Assembly: GCA_963794265.1 (NCBI GenBank)
Contig: CAWCDJ010000001.1
Coordinates: forward strand, 1,550,001 to 1,614,000
Direction of reading: 5' to 3'
DNA length: 64,000 bases
Source of the DNA: CAWCDJ01 sp963794265
Lineage (GTDB): Bacteria; Acidobacteriota; Terriglobia; Bryobacterales; Bryobacteraceae
Position 1 is the first letter of the stretch, and each line of letters starts with the position of its first letter. The position numbers were made by a program, and so were the translations under genes. The notes beneath the pieces were generated by a model. That model saw nothing but the letters and a program-made list of their open reading frames with translations. It had not been told where the DNA came from and did not search any database. Positions 8,362 through 16,249 of the stretch are shown one piece after another.

Positions 8362-9540
8362 TTACGTGCGATAGCTGGCGTTGATCCGGATGTAGCCTTC
8401 GGTCAGGTCGCAGGTCCAGAATTGCGCTTCGCCTTTGCCTTTGCCGCGAATGGCCAGGCGGATTTCGCACTCGGGCTCGTCGAGCTTGGCCTTGAGGTCC
8501 GGTTCGGAAAACGGCGCGGCCAGCCCGCCGCGGCACACCGGCACGCCCTGCATGTGGATGTCGGTGCGGGCCGGGTCGAACGCCACGCCGGAATTTCCCG
8601 CGGCGCAGAGAATTCGTCCCCAGTTGGGATCGGAGCCGGCCACCGCGGTTTTGACCAGCGGTGAGTTGGCGATCGCGCGGGCGATGCTCGCGGCAGCCCG
8701 GTCCGAGGGTGCGCCCTTCACCAGAATCGTCACCAGTTTCTTCGCACCTTCGCCGTCGCGGGCAATGGCGCGCGCGAGAGATTCCATGACTTCGCCGATT
8801 CCCTCTTCCATCCGGCCCATCTCTTTCGGATCGGGACGGACGCCGGAACCGCCGTTGGCCAGGAGCAGCAGCGTATCGTTGGTGGAGGTGTCGCCATCCA
8901 CGGAGACGCGGTTATAGCTGCGCTCCACCGTGCGCCGCAGCATGGCCCGCAGGGTGGCGGCCGGAATTACGGCGTCGGTCAGGACGAAGCCGAGCGTCGT
9001 GGCCATGAGCGGTTGGATCATGCCGGAGCCCTTGGTCATTCCGGCGATGCGCACGGTTCCGCGGCGCAGGCGGACTTCGCCGAAGGCCGTTTTCGGAACC
9101 GTGTCGGTGGTCATGATGGCGCCCGCCGCGTCGTCGAAACGGCCGGGGTCGAGCCCCGCAACCAGTTGCGGCAGCGCGCCCGTGATCTTCGAGGCATCCA
9201 GTTCCACGCCGATTACGCCGGTGGATGCAGGCAGTACCTGGTTCGCGGACAGGCGCAGGATGCGGGCCGCAGCCTTGCACGTGGCGGCGGCCACGGCATC
9301 GCCCGTTCGAGTGGCGCAGTTGGCGTTGCCGGCGTTGATCACGATCGCCCCCACCAGGCCGCGCGATAGCTTGAGGTGCCGGCGCGACAGCCGCACCGGC
9401 GCGGCCTGCACCCGGTTCTGCGTGAAGACCGCGGCGGCGTTGGCGGGCAAGCCGCTGACGATCAGCGCGAGATCGTCCTTGGGCGCCTGGCGAATGCCGG
9501 CATAAACGGCGGAGTATGCGTATCCGAGCGGGAGGTTCAA
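8362..9540 (-). CDS. argJ: Bifunctional ornithine acetyltransferase / N-acetylglutamate synthase
   Basis: Transfers the acetyl group from N-acetylornithine to glutamate, recycling it in arginine biosynthesis; many homologues also use acetyl-CoA. The 392 residues carry the self-cleavage site in KGSGMIQPLMATTLGF, where the Ala-Thr bond is cut and the Thr becomes the nucleophile. The oxyanion-hole region reads PASTGVIG. The start is TTG at 9540, and its last two bases are shared with the fmt stop (TTGA overlap); AGGAGAG lies eight bases upstream inside fmt. This points to translational coupling. Confidence 0.95.
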   Translation of the reverse strand: MNLPLGYAYSAVYAGIRQAPKDDLALIVSGLPANAAAVFTQNRVQAAPVRLSRRHLKLSRGLVGAIVINAGNANCATRTGDAVAAATCKAAARILRLSANQVLPASTGVIGVELDASKITGALPQLVAGLDPGRFDDAAGAIMTTDTVPKTAFGEVRLRRGTVRIAGMTKGSGMIQPLMATTLGFVLTDAVIPAATLRAMLRRTVERSYNRVSVDGDTSTNDTLLLLANGGSGVRPDPKEMGRMEEGIGEVMESLARAIARDGEGAKKLVTILVKGAPSDRAAASIARAIANSPLVKTAVAGSDPNWGRILCAAGNSGVAFDPARTDIHMQGVPVCRGGLAAPFSEPDLKAKLDEPECEIRLAIRGKGKGEAQFWTCDLTEGYIRINASYRT

Positions 9541-10466
9541 CTGAGTGGCTCTCCTAAAAATTCATTTTCGGCCAGGCGATGGCCATTGGCGAAATCGGCA
9601 GCCGGCATGCGCTTGCGGCCTTCCATCTGGACTTCGATTGGTTCCAGGAGACCCTCTCCGCAGCCGATCGCCAGCGGCTTCAGCGAAACGATGCGGCCGG
9701 GGGCGCCGGCGCCGGCCAGGGGCCGCGCCTTCCACAGGTGCAGCAGTTGACCGCGCAGCGTGGTGTATGCGCCTGGCCACGGCTGCAAGCCGCGGACCCG
9801 GTTGTGAATCGCGGCGGCGGAAAGCGTCCACTCGATCCGGCCGTCCTCTTTCTTCAACAGCGGCGCGTAGGTGGCGCGGTCCGGATCCTGTTTTTCGGGA
9901 ACGATCGTGCCCGCTTCCAGTCCGCGCAAGGTCTTGACCAGCAGGTCTGCGCCCATCCCGGCGAGCCGACGGCCAAGTTCGACCGCGGTTTCCTCGGGGC
10001 CGACGCCGGTTTCGGCTTTGAGTAGCATGTCGCCGGTATCGAGGCCCGCGTCAATCCTCATGGTGGTGACACCGGTTCGGGTTTCTCCGTTCAGAATGGC
10101 CCATTGAATCGGCCCTGCGCCACGGTAGGCAGGCAGCAGCGACGCGTGCACATTGATGATGCCGAGCCGCGCGAGGTCGATTACGGATTGCGGAATGATC
10201 TGCCCGTATCCCACCACGACCATGGCATCGGCCGCGAGGCTGCGCAGGTACTCCACCGCCTCCGGACGCCGCACGCGCTCGGGTTGGTAGACGGGCAGCC
10301 CCAGCCGGAGGGCGGCTTGCTTCACAGGTGGCGCCGCCTCGTGCTGGCCACGGCCGCGGGCGCGGTCCGGCTGGGTCAAAACGGCGAGCACCTGGTGGCC
10401 GGCTTCGACGGTGCGCTCCAGGGTCGGGACTGCGAACTCGGGCGTACCGAGAAATACCAGGCGCAT
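9537..10466 (-). CDS. fmt: Methionyl-tRNA formyltransferase
   Basis: Formylates initiator Met-tRNA with 10-formyltetrahydrofolate. The 309 residues include the N-terminal Rossmann core (MRLVFLGTPEFAVPTLE), the catalytic block NVHASLLPAYRGAGPIQWAI and IDAGLDTGDMLL, and the C-terminal tRNA-binding OB domain from about residue 205. It follows def by seven bases and overlaps argJ, the common def-fmt pairing in which the formyl group added here is removed after translation. Confidence 0.97.
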   Translation of the reverse strand: MRLVFLGTPEFAVPTLERTVEAGHQVLAVLTQPDRARGRGQHEAAPPVKQAALRLGLPVYQPERVRRPEAVEYLRSLAADAMVVVGYGQIIPQSVIDLARLGIINVHASLLPAYRGAGPIQWAILNGETRTGVTTMRIDAGLDTGDMLLKAETGVGPEETAVELGRRLAGMGADLLVKTLRGLEAGTIVPEKQDPDRATYAPLLKKEDGRIEWTLSAAAIHNRVRGLQPWPGAYTTLRGQLLHLWKARPLAGAGAPGRIVSLKPLAIGCGEGLLEPIEVQMEGRKRMPAADFANGHRLAENEFLGEPLS

Positions 10467-10473
10467 CGGAATC

Positions 10474-10989
10474 TCAGTCCCACTCTCCGGCGCGCTGCAT
10501 TTTCTTGATTTTGCGCTTCATCAGGTCGCGCTTCAGGGCGCTGATGTGGCTGATGTACAGGCGGCCGTAAAGGTGCTCGGTCTCATGCAGGAAGGCCCGC
10601 GCCAGCAGGTCTTCGCCGGTCATCTCAAAGGCTTCGCCCTTGGCGTTCTGGGCCCGGATCGTAACCCGTCTGCCGCGCTTCACCTGCTCGCGAAAGCCGG
10701 GAATGCTGAGGCAGCCTTCTTCGCCCTCCTGCTTCCCCTCCACCTTGAGGATCTGCGGATTAATAATGATCAGCTTATCCTCCGGCCTTTCTCCGTTCGA
10801 GCAGTCGATGACGGCGATCTTACGGCCGACGCCGATCTGAGGCGCCGCCAGGCCTACGCCCTTGGCGGCGTACATCGACTCGAACAGATCGTCGAGGAAC
10901 TTGTTCAGCTCGGGCGTGTCGAACTCGGTGATCGTCTCGGCTTCGCGCTCAAGCACCGGATTGCCATACTTTACAATCGGATAAACCAT
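10474..10989 (-). CDS. def: Peptide deformylase
   Basis: Metalloprotease that removes the formyl group from nascent proteins. All three family motifs are present in the 171 residues: GVGLAAPQIG, EGCLSIPG with the metal-binding Cys, and HETEHL with the HExxH pair. Most homologues have Asp where this one has the second Glu of HETEHL, a mild substitution. The C-terminus is basic (LMKRKIKKMQRAGE). It lies one base downstream of the aroC stop and seven bases upstream of fmt. Confidence 0.97.
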   Translation of the reverse strand: MVYPIVKYGNPVLEREAETITEFDTPELNKFLDDLFESMYAAKGVGLAAPQIGVGRKIAVIDCSNGERPEDKLIIINPQILKVEGKQEGEEGCLSIPGFREQVKRGRRVTIRAQNAKGEAFEMTGEDLLARAFLHETEHLYGRLYISHISALKRDLMKRKIKKMQRAGEWD

Positions 10990-10990
10990 A

Positions 10991-12163
10991 TCAATAGCTC
11001 TTCACCTGTTCCAGGTAATTATCGTAATTGCGGCGAGTCTCGTCGAGCGAGTCGCCGCCGAATTTCTCCAGGAATGCCTGGGCCAGAACCAGCGCGGTCA
11101 TGGCTTCGCCGATCACCCCGGCGGCCGGGACCACACAGATATCGGATCGCTCGTAGGCGGCCAGGGCGGGCTCGCGGGTTTCGAGATCCACCGATTCGAG
11201 CGGCCGGCGCAGAGTGGAAATCGGCTTGAGCAATCCGCGCACCAGGACGTCCTGCCCATTGGTCATGCCGCCTTCGAGACCCCCGGCGCGGTTGGCGCCG
11301 CGGGTGAAGCGGCGCCCTTCGCGGTCGTAGTGAATCGTATCCTGCACCTTCGATCCGAAACTGGCGGCGCCTTCGGCGGCGAACCCTACCTCCACACCCT
11401 TCACCGCCTGTATGGAAACGATGGCCTGCGCGAGCCTGCCATCGAGGCGCGTGTCCCAGGCGATGTGCGAGCCCAATCCCACCGGAACCCCGTGCGCCAC
11501 CACCTCGAAGACGCCGCCCACCGTGTCGCCCGTGCGGTACGCCTCATCCACCACCGCCTTCATGCGGGCTTCGGTTCCGGAGTCGACGCAGCCCAGCAGG
11601 ATTTCGTCGCGGCGGCTAAGCGCCACCAGTTCCTCCCAGCCGGCGGAGCGCTCCAGCCGCACCGGGCCGACCGCGATCACGTGGCTCAACACTTCGATTC
11701 CAAATTCCCGCAGAAACGCCTTGGCGAGCGCGCCGATAGCCACCCGCGCCGTGGTTTCCCGCGCGCTGGCGCGCTCGAGAACGTACCGGGCATCGTGAAA
11801 ATTGTACTTGATGGAGCCGGCGAGGTCGGCGTGGCCGGGGCGCGGGCGGGTGACCGGACGGCGCTGGTCCCCGGCGCCCTCCACATCTTCGACGGGCAGC
11901 GTCTGAGTCCAGTTCTGCCAGTCGCGGTTACGGATCACAATGGCGACAGGCGAACCGATGGTGTGGGAATGGCGCACGCCGGCCACAATCTCGGCGCGGT
12001 CGGTCTCGATCTTCATCCGTCCGCCCCGGCCGTAGCCCTGCTGGCGCCGCCACAACTCGCGGTTGACGTTTTCCAGTGATACGGGAATCCCCGCGGGGAG
12101 TCCGGTCAGGGTCGCCACCAGACATTCGCCGTGGGACTCTCCGGCGGTCTCGAATCGCAGCAT
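10991..12163 (-). CDS. aroC: Chorismate synthase
   Basis: Last step of the shikimate pathway: 5-enolpyruvylshikimate 3-phosphate to chorismate, needing reduced FMN. The 390 residues show the family signatures GESHGECLVATLTGLPAGI near the start, then GYGRGGRMKIETD and RPGHADLAGSIKY. The C-terminal block reads DICVVPAAGVIGEAMTALVL. It is the first gene of the aroC-def-fmt-argJ run. A 41-base copy of its C-terminal coding region recurs in the integrated element at 60,037-60,077. Confidence 0.97.
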   Translation of the reverse strand: MLRFETAGESHGECLVATLTGLPAGIPVSLENVNRELWRRQQGYGRGGRMKIETDRAEIVAGVRHSHTIGSPVAIVIRNRDWQNWTQTLPVEDVEGAGDQRRPVTRPRPGHADLAGSIKYNFHDARYVLERASARETTARVAIGALAKAFLREFGIEVLSHVIAVGPVRLERSAGWEELVALSRRDEILLGCVDSGTEARMKAVVDEAYRTGDTVGGVFEVVAHGVPVGLGSHIAWDTRLDGRLAQAIVSIQAVKGVEVGFAAEGAASFGSKVQDTIHYDREGRRFTRGANRAGGLEGGMTNGQDVLVRGLLKPISTLRRPLESVDLETREPALAAYERSDICVVPAAGVIGEAMTALVLAQAFLEKFGGDSLDETRRNYDNYLEQVKSY

Positions 12164-12249
12164 CTCGCGTGAATTTTTTATGGTACCAGACTCGAACTAT
12201 TGGCTGGCCGTTTCCGTATTAAGATGAGGACCGGAAAGAGAGATCCGCC

Positions 12250-12444
12250 ATGGTGAAGTTCCTGCTGTTTTGCATTCTGCTGTTTTTATGCTGGCCGCTG
12301 GCCCTGGCCGCGCTGGTGATCTATCCGCTGGTGTGGTTGCTGCTGCTGCCCTTTCGCATCGTGGGAGTGGCGGTCGGCGGGGTGCTCGAATTGGTATGGG
12401 CGCTCGTAACCCTGCCCGCCCGCCTGCTGCGCGGGCTGGTGTGA
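12250..12444 (+). CDS. Small hydrophobic membrane protein, 64 residues
   Basis: The product is almost entirely hydrophobic: MVKFLLFCILLFLCWPLALA, then ALVIYPLVWLLLLPFRIVGV and GGVLELVWALVTLPARLL. Two long membrane segments are separated by a short Arg-containing turn. GGAAAGAGA lies upstream of the ATG. It is divergent from aroC. No function is known to me. Confidence 0.7.
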   Translation: MVKFLLFCILLFLCWPLALAALVIYPLVWLLLLPFRIVGVAVGGVLELVWALVTLPARLLRGLV

Positions 12445-12478
12445 GGCCGGCCGGTTCGCCACCCCGGTTGGAACCGCG

Positions 12479-12628
12479 CTAGATCTGGCGCCGGCCGCTG
12501 ATCAACTGGATCAGGAGGACCGCAATCGCCACAACCAGCAGAATGTGGATGAATCCTCCGAATGTATAGGAAGCCACCAGTCCCAACAACCACAAGACCA
12601 GCAAGATCACGAAAATCGTCCAAAGCAT
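12479..12628 (-). CDS. Lmo0937-family small membrane protein, 49 residues
   Basis: Reads MLWTIFVILLVLWLLGLVAS then YTFGGFIHILLVVAIAVLLI and a short polar end QLISGRRQI. Two membrane helices around a YTFGG turn match the widespread family of about 50-residue membrane proteins named after Listeria Lmo0937, which are often stress-induced and of unknown role. I placed the start at the ATG at 12628, behind a G-rich GGGGGT site; an upstream extension in the same frame is polar and unlike the family. Confidence 0.82.
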   Translation of the reverse strand: MLWTIFVILLVLWLLGLVASYTFGGFIHILLVVAIAVLLIQLISGRRQI

Positions 12629-12725
12629 GGCACCCCCAGGTTGAGGATGCCTTTGCGCAGCCGAAGTTCGAGAGATCTGTACGGCAGGCGTACGGTTTCG
12701 GACCAAGCCTTCGCCGCGGCCGCGC

Positions 12726-13124
12726 TCAGCTCGTCATCCGGTATTCCATCTGATGGACTGGCTGCTGGAACGCTCGGGACCCCTGAGTGCGGAACTCGTA
12801 GCGCTCGATGGCGACCACGGCGCCGCCGTCATGGGCGCGGACGACGCAGCCGTAGATCATCAGTTTCATGGGGCAGGAGTCGTTCAGCAGGACGGGCCAG
12901 TTCATGGAGAGTTCCACGGGCATCCCCATGGTCAGCACGCTCTCGGTCGTGAAGCAGACGCCGCCGCTTGAGATATTAATGGTTCGGCCGGTGCCGGTCT
13001 CGGCGATCCGCTGCCCGTAAAGCATCTTGTACCGCACTTCCTGCTCGATCTGGAAACGGCGTTTGTTGCGGCGTTCGCGCTCGCCGTGCGCGGTCAGGAC
13101 CCTGTCATCGTTCATCTCAATCAC
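12726..13124 (-). CDS. PilZ-domain protein
   Basis: A 132-residue single-domain protein of the PilZ fold, typically a cyclic di-GMP receptor. The RxxxR ligand loop is in ERRNKRRFQ (about residues 17-25), and the D/NxSxxG motif reads NISSGG (about 51-56). The start is GTG at 13124, six bases after a strong GGAGGAGAGG site at 13131-13140. Its 660-base upstream region carries a CTCC-GGAG palindrome and two RNA-like units on the other strand whose C-rich loops could pair with such a site. Confidence 0.88.
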   Translation of the reverse strand: MIEMNDDRVLTAHGERERRNKRRFQIEQEVRYKMLYGQRIAETGTGRTINISSGGVCFTTESVLTMGMPVELSMNWPVLLNDSCPMKLMIYGCVVRAHDGGAVVAIERYEFRTQGSRAFQQPVHQMEYRMTS

Positions 13125-13199
13125 GGGCTACCTCTCCTCCGCACGGTACACTCCGGGACGAGGATCCTCAAGATGTCTTTGGTTATTCGGGTCACGCTA

Positions 13200-13217
13200 T
13201 CTCCTCCTGGGAGGAGA
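13200..13217. repeat. Perfect CTCCTCC/GGAGGAG palindrome
   Basis: TCTCCTCC at 13200-13207 and GGAGGAGA at 13210-13217 are exact reverse complements separated by two bases. It lies 60-77 bases upstream of the PilZ ribosome binding site. In the PilZ transcript one arm would be an anti-Shine-Dalgarno sequence able to compete for that site. Confidence 0.5.
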
Positions 13218-13387
13218 CGCCCTTTATTTACAATGACTTATGCGGTGTGGATAGCAGTACTTTCGGACTAGAACCAGCGGATGGGAGGATGCGGCCCCGC
13301 GATGCCCCAGCCGGTACCCTCCAACCCCAGGCGCGGGGTGCGGGCGGGTACCCGCAAGATCGCAAGTCAAATATTTCCAGAAGATAA

Positions 13388-13416
13388 TAGACAATAAGGT
13401 CTTAAACTGCTACTAT
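13388..13416 (+). promoter_or_regulatory. Sigma-70-like promoter of RNA unit 1
   Basis: TAGACA at 13388-13393 and TACTAT at 13411-13416 are separated by exactly 17 bases. The arrangement is repeated at the same place before RNA unit 2. Predicted transcription start is about 13423. Confidence 0.5.
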
Positions 13417-13422
13417 CGAGAC

Positions 13423-13509
13423 AATATAGACAGCATCCCTGGCGGTGAGTCCCCTCCCACCGCCAACCCCTCTGAGTGCAGGCCCCGAGTACCCAGCTCG
13501 GGGCCTTTT
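13423..13509 (+). ncRNA. Candidate small RNA, unit 1 of a tandem pair
   Basis: No protein frame explains this stretch. After the predicted start come AGACAGCATCCC and a hairpin of GGCGGTG (13441-13447) with CACCGCC (13458-13464), whose ten-base loop is AGTCCCCTCC. A linker CTCTGAGTGCA follows, then a terminator of GGCCCCGAG (13481-13489) with CTCGGGGCC (13497-13505) and TTTT. A homologous unit lies 251 bases downstream with identical hairpin and terminator sequences. The CCCCUCC loop is complementary to strong ribosome binding sites, as in the CUCCUCCC-loop sRNAs of alphaproteobacteria. It could instead be a structured element read from the other strand, but the U tracts favour the plus strand. 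Confidence 0.55.
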
Positions 13510-13638
13510 CAATTTCTCGCCATGCCCGGATCCGGAAGCCAGGCCACCCCCAGATGCGCTGTTTCGGGCGATACGTCACCCCCAAATGTGGGGAATGGGG
13601 ATACCCGCAAAATTCTACAAAAAAACAGAGCTCAAAAC

Positions 13639-13667
13639 TGGACAAGAGGGTATGAAACTGTTAATCT
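13639..13667 (+). promoter_or_regulatory. Sigma-70-like promoter of RNA unit 2
   Basis: TGGACA at 13639-13644, a 17-base spacer and TAATCT at 13662-13667. Position relative to the downstream hairpin matches the promoter of unit 1, although most of the flanking sequence has diverged. Confidence 0.5.
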
Positions 13668-13673
13668 CAAATT

Positions 13674-13768
13674 AACACAGACAGCATCCCAAGGCGGTGA
13701 GTCCCCTCCCACCGCCTACTCTCTGAGTGCAGGCCCCGAGTACCCAGCTCGGGGCCATTTCCTTTTCT
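13674..13768 (+). ncRNA. Candidate small RNA, unit 2 of a tandem pair
   Basis: Homologue of unit 1. It has the same AGACAGCATCCC lead, the same GGCGGTG/CACCGCC hairpin (13693-13699 with 13710-13716) and the same AGTCCCCTCC loop. The terminator stem is also the same, GGCCCCGAG (13732-13740) with CTCGGGGCC (13748-13756), here followed by ATTTCCTTTTCT. Spacer bases between the elements differ, which suggests an old duplication with selection on the stems, loop and terminator. It ends 27 bases before the stop codon of the convergent M1-like peptidase gene. Confidence 0.55.
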
Positions 13769-13794
13769 AGAGGACTTTTCCCCAGACGAACGGC

Positions 13795-16179
13795 TCAGCG
13801 GCGCAGCAGCCCATGGTGTGGGTCGAGCGTCACCTTGATTGGAGGCTGCTGCAGGGCGACCGTGAAGGTCGCCGGGGCGCTTCCGGTTCGGACCCATCGG
13901 GTAATGCCGTGGGTGCGCGAGACCTGAATTTCCACGGGCACATAAGCCGTAAAATCTTCATCCACTTCCGACTGTGTCACGGTTCCGACCAGGCGCAGCG
14001 AGGGCGCCTTCCCTTTGAGGCTGTAGCTGAGCTTCACCGCCGGAATGCCGGTGCCGTACACCCACTGATCGAAGAAAGTCTCGAGTTTGGGATCGTCCGA
14101 CTTCGGAGGCAGAAAGGCGGCGGCCGTTTCGCGGAACTGGTCGGTCGAAATCTCTTTGTGGTCGTACCGCTTCATCACCTCCGCTAGCATGGCCTGGAAT
14201 CGCGCGTCACCCATGCGGCGGCGAAGCATGTGCATAATCCACGATCCCTTACCGTAAGCAATCACCAGCCATGCGCGCGGCTCCAGGGAACTTTCCAGGC
14301 GCGGTCCCAGCACGATGGGTCCGGCGGACTCGACGGTCTGGCCCGCCGCACTCTTCTCCAGAAGGTTGGTCCGGTAGGCGTCGAGCATCAGGTCGGTGGA
14401 ATGCTCGCCGCGGTTCTTCTCGAGGTAGAGCATGGCCGAATAGTTGGCCAGAGCCTCCATCAGCCAGTAGTCGCGGTAGGATGCCGCGGTTACGCGGTTC
14501 CCCCACCACTGGTGGGCCACCTCATGGGCCTGCAGCACATCCTCGTAGAAAAGCTCCTGCAACTCGTTGGGGGTGTGCCCGCCCGACGGAAGGTGCCTGA
14601 GGTAGGCCAATGTCGAAAGATAGATCAGGCCGGGAAAACCCTGGCCGAACGTGCCGGGGATGGGCGACACCGTCAGGTGCGCCAGAGCGGGAGGCCCGAA
14701 CCTGGACTGCATAAAACCCATTGCCGAAGTGACTTCGGACGCGAGCGCCTGCAGGCGGCCGGCCGGATCGGGCGAAGGCGGGTTGAGGATGGCTTCCGCC
14801 AGGGGATCGACGTGCCGGCCGCGGGGAGCGGGAAACGGCAGCACCATCGGCAAGGTTTTCGGCAAGAGAGCCTTCTCGATTTCCCGGTTGGCGCAGACAT
14901 CCACGACCAGGCCGTCACGCTCCGCGTGCGCTGTCTGATAATCCCCTAAATTGAAGCCGGCCATCCGGATCGCGGCGGGGGTGCGGCGTTCGGTGATCCG
15001 CCAGTCGCCTTCCGTGCGGTCCGAGACCACGTCTCCGGGCGTGACCAGTTGGAGGGTGCGGGGGTAGCGGAACTTGAGGTCGAAATTTGCGAACTCGGAA
15101 CCGTGGGTGGGATACCAGTTGCCACGCGCGTTGACATAAAACACGCGGTCACCCGCGGTGTAGATGACTTTTCCGGTGTGGTGGAAAACAAACTCGTAAG
15201 GGCGGCCGGCCCGCAGTGGTTCGGAAGGCACCACCAGGAACAGGCTGTTGCCTCCACGGGTCAGGTTCAGACGCAACGATTCGCGCTGCAAGACCTCGGC
15301 GGGCCGGCCATCCACGGTCACTGCCGTGATGTTCATGGCGGGAGCGATGTCAAAGGTGGCGCTGAGCATGCCGTCGAACCTGGGCGTCACTTTGACGCGC
15401 GTGACGGCGGTCATCGAAAGGTCCGGATCGATCTGGGCCTCGATCCGGAAGTCGCTCATATCGATCGCCCGCTGGGGCGGCACCGGCTTCATGCGGGAGG
15501 AGCGGTCCGGGAAACTGGTCCAGGTGTCGAAGTACGTGCGGCCCTCACGGTCGGCCACTTGTCCCGCCGAGACCTGCTCGGGGCTGGTCGGGTCGAAGAT
15601 CACGTCGAAGTTCTGGTAGTGGCGGCCGTTCAGCATGGCGGTGAAAAGCCCCGGAGGATGCCCCGGACCTCCCAGCAAGTCGAGAACGAGGCGGGTCTGA
15701 TAACTGGCTCCGAGATTGCGCAGGACGGGGGTCCATTGCTCGTCGAGCAGCGGGGCGATTTCGGGCGCCGGCCGGTTGGCGGGGCTCTGGTCGAATTGCG
15801 CCTTGATCGTCTGGTAGTCGTCTCCGGTGAACAGAAACAAGGCGGCGCGGAAATGCTCGTCGAGGGTGGGAGAATCGATAAAACCGGCCAGCGAGCCGCG
15901 TTCGGCGCGGTTGGGAGGCACGAGGATGACTTCGCCGTCGCCACCCTCCACATCGGCGGTGAAGACCGCGGCGATGCGTTTGCCGGCCACCGGTTTGCTG
16001 AAAATCAGGTGGCCGTCGCTGAGGTAGATCTTGATGTCCTGCTTGACCAGCCGGAGGTCGCGGACGCGATAGCACTCGTTCCGGTCGAAGCTGTTTTCGT
16101 GGACGGCCCGAGCCAGATCGGCCGCCGTGCCGGCGAGCAGTGGCAAGGGCAGGCAGAGGATTGCAAGCAGGCGTCTCAT
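13795..16179 (-). CDS. Secreted M1-family-like zinc metallopeptidase
   Basis: A 794-residue exported protein (signal peptide MRRLLAILCLPLPLLAGTAA). The zinc site is HEVAHQWWGN with the HExxH at residues 552-556 and the third ligand Glu 19 residues later (575, LMEALANYSA), the M1 pattern. The GxMEN exopeptidase motif expected before the zinc site is absent; the aligned stretch reads IPGTFGQGFPGLIYLS. About 230 residues precede the usual N-terminal beta domain and look unlike M1 aminopeptidases. It is probably a periplasmic or surface peptidase, but aminopeptidase activity is doubtful. Confidence 0.88.
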   Translation of the reverse strand: MRRLLAILCLPLPLLAGTAADLARAVHENSFDRNECYRVRDLRLVKQDIKIYLSDGHLIFSKPVAGKRIAAVFTADVEGGDGEVILVPPNRAERGSLAGFIDSPTLDEHFRAALFLFTGDDYQTIKAQFDQSPANRPAPEIAPLLDEQWTPVLRNLGASYQTRLVLDLLGGPGHPPGLFTAMLNGRHYQNFDVIFDPTSPEQVSAGQVADREGRTYFDTWTSFPDRSSRMKPVPPQRAIDMSDFRIEAQIDPDLSMTAVTRVKVTPRFDGMLSATFDIAPAMNITAVTVDGRPAEVLQRESLRLNLTRGGNSLFLVVPSEPLRAGRPYEFVFHHTGKVIYTAGDRVFYVNARGNWYPTHGSEFANFDLKFRYPRTLQLVTPGDVVSDRTEGDWRITERRTPAAIRMAGFNLGDYQTAHAERDGLVVDVCANREIEKALLPKTLPMVLPFPAPRGRHVDPLAEAILNPPSPDPAGRLQALASEVTSAMGFMQSRFGPPALAHLTVSPIPGTFGQGFPGLIYLSTLAYLRHLPSGGHTPNELQELFYEDVLQAHEVAHQWWGNRVTAASYRDYWLMEALANYSAMLYLEKNRGEHSTDLMLDAYRTNLLEKSAAGQTVESAGPIVLGPRLESSLEPRAWLVIAYGKGSWIMHMLRRRMGDARFQAMLAEVMKRYDHKEISTDQFRETAAAFLPPKSDDPKLETFFDQWVYGTGIPAVKLSYSLKGKAPSLRLVGTVTQSEVDEDFTAYVPVEIQVSRTHGITRWVRTGSAPATFTVALQQPPIKVTLDPHHGLLRR

Positions 16180-16249
16180 AGGTCCAGTCTACTCTCACGA
16201 GTTACACTCGAATGAGGCGGCGGAGACCCGCCGCCGCGGAGGAATTCAC

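Noticed and set aside
13398..13758. The repeated units near 13.4-13.8 kb as a CRISPR array
   Set aside because: Only two copies about 250 bases apart, with promoter and terminator features and no spacers of uniform length.
13398..13758. The same units as a cyclic di-GMP riboswitch for the PilZ gene
   Set aside because: Neither strand carries the GEMM-I core words that I know, and the U tracts point to the strand opposite PilZ.
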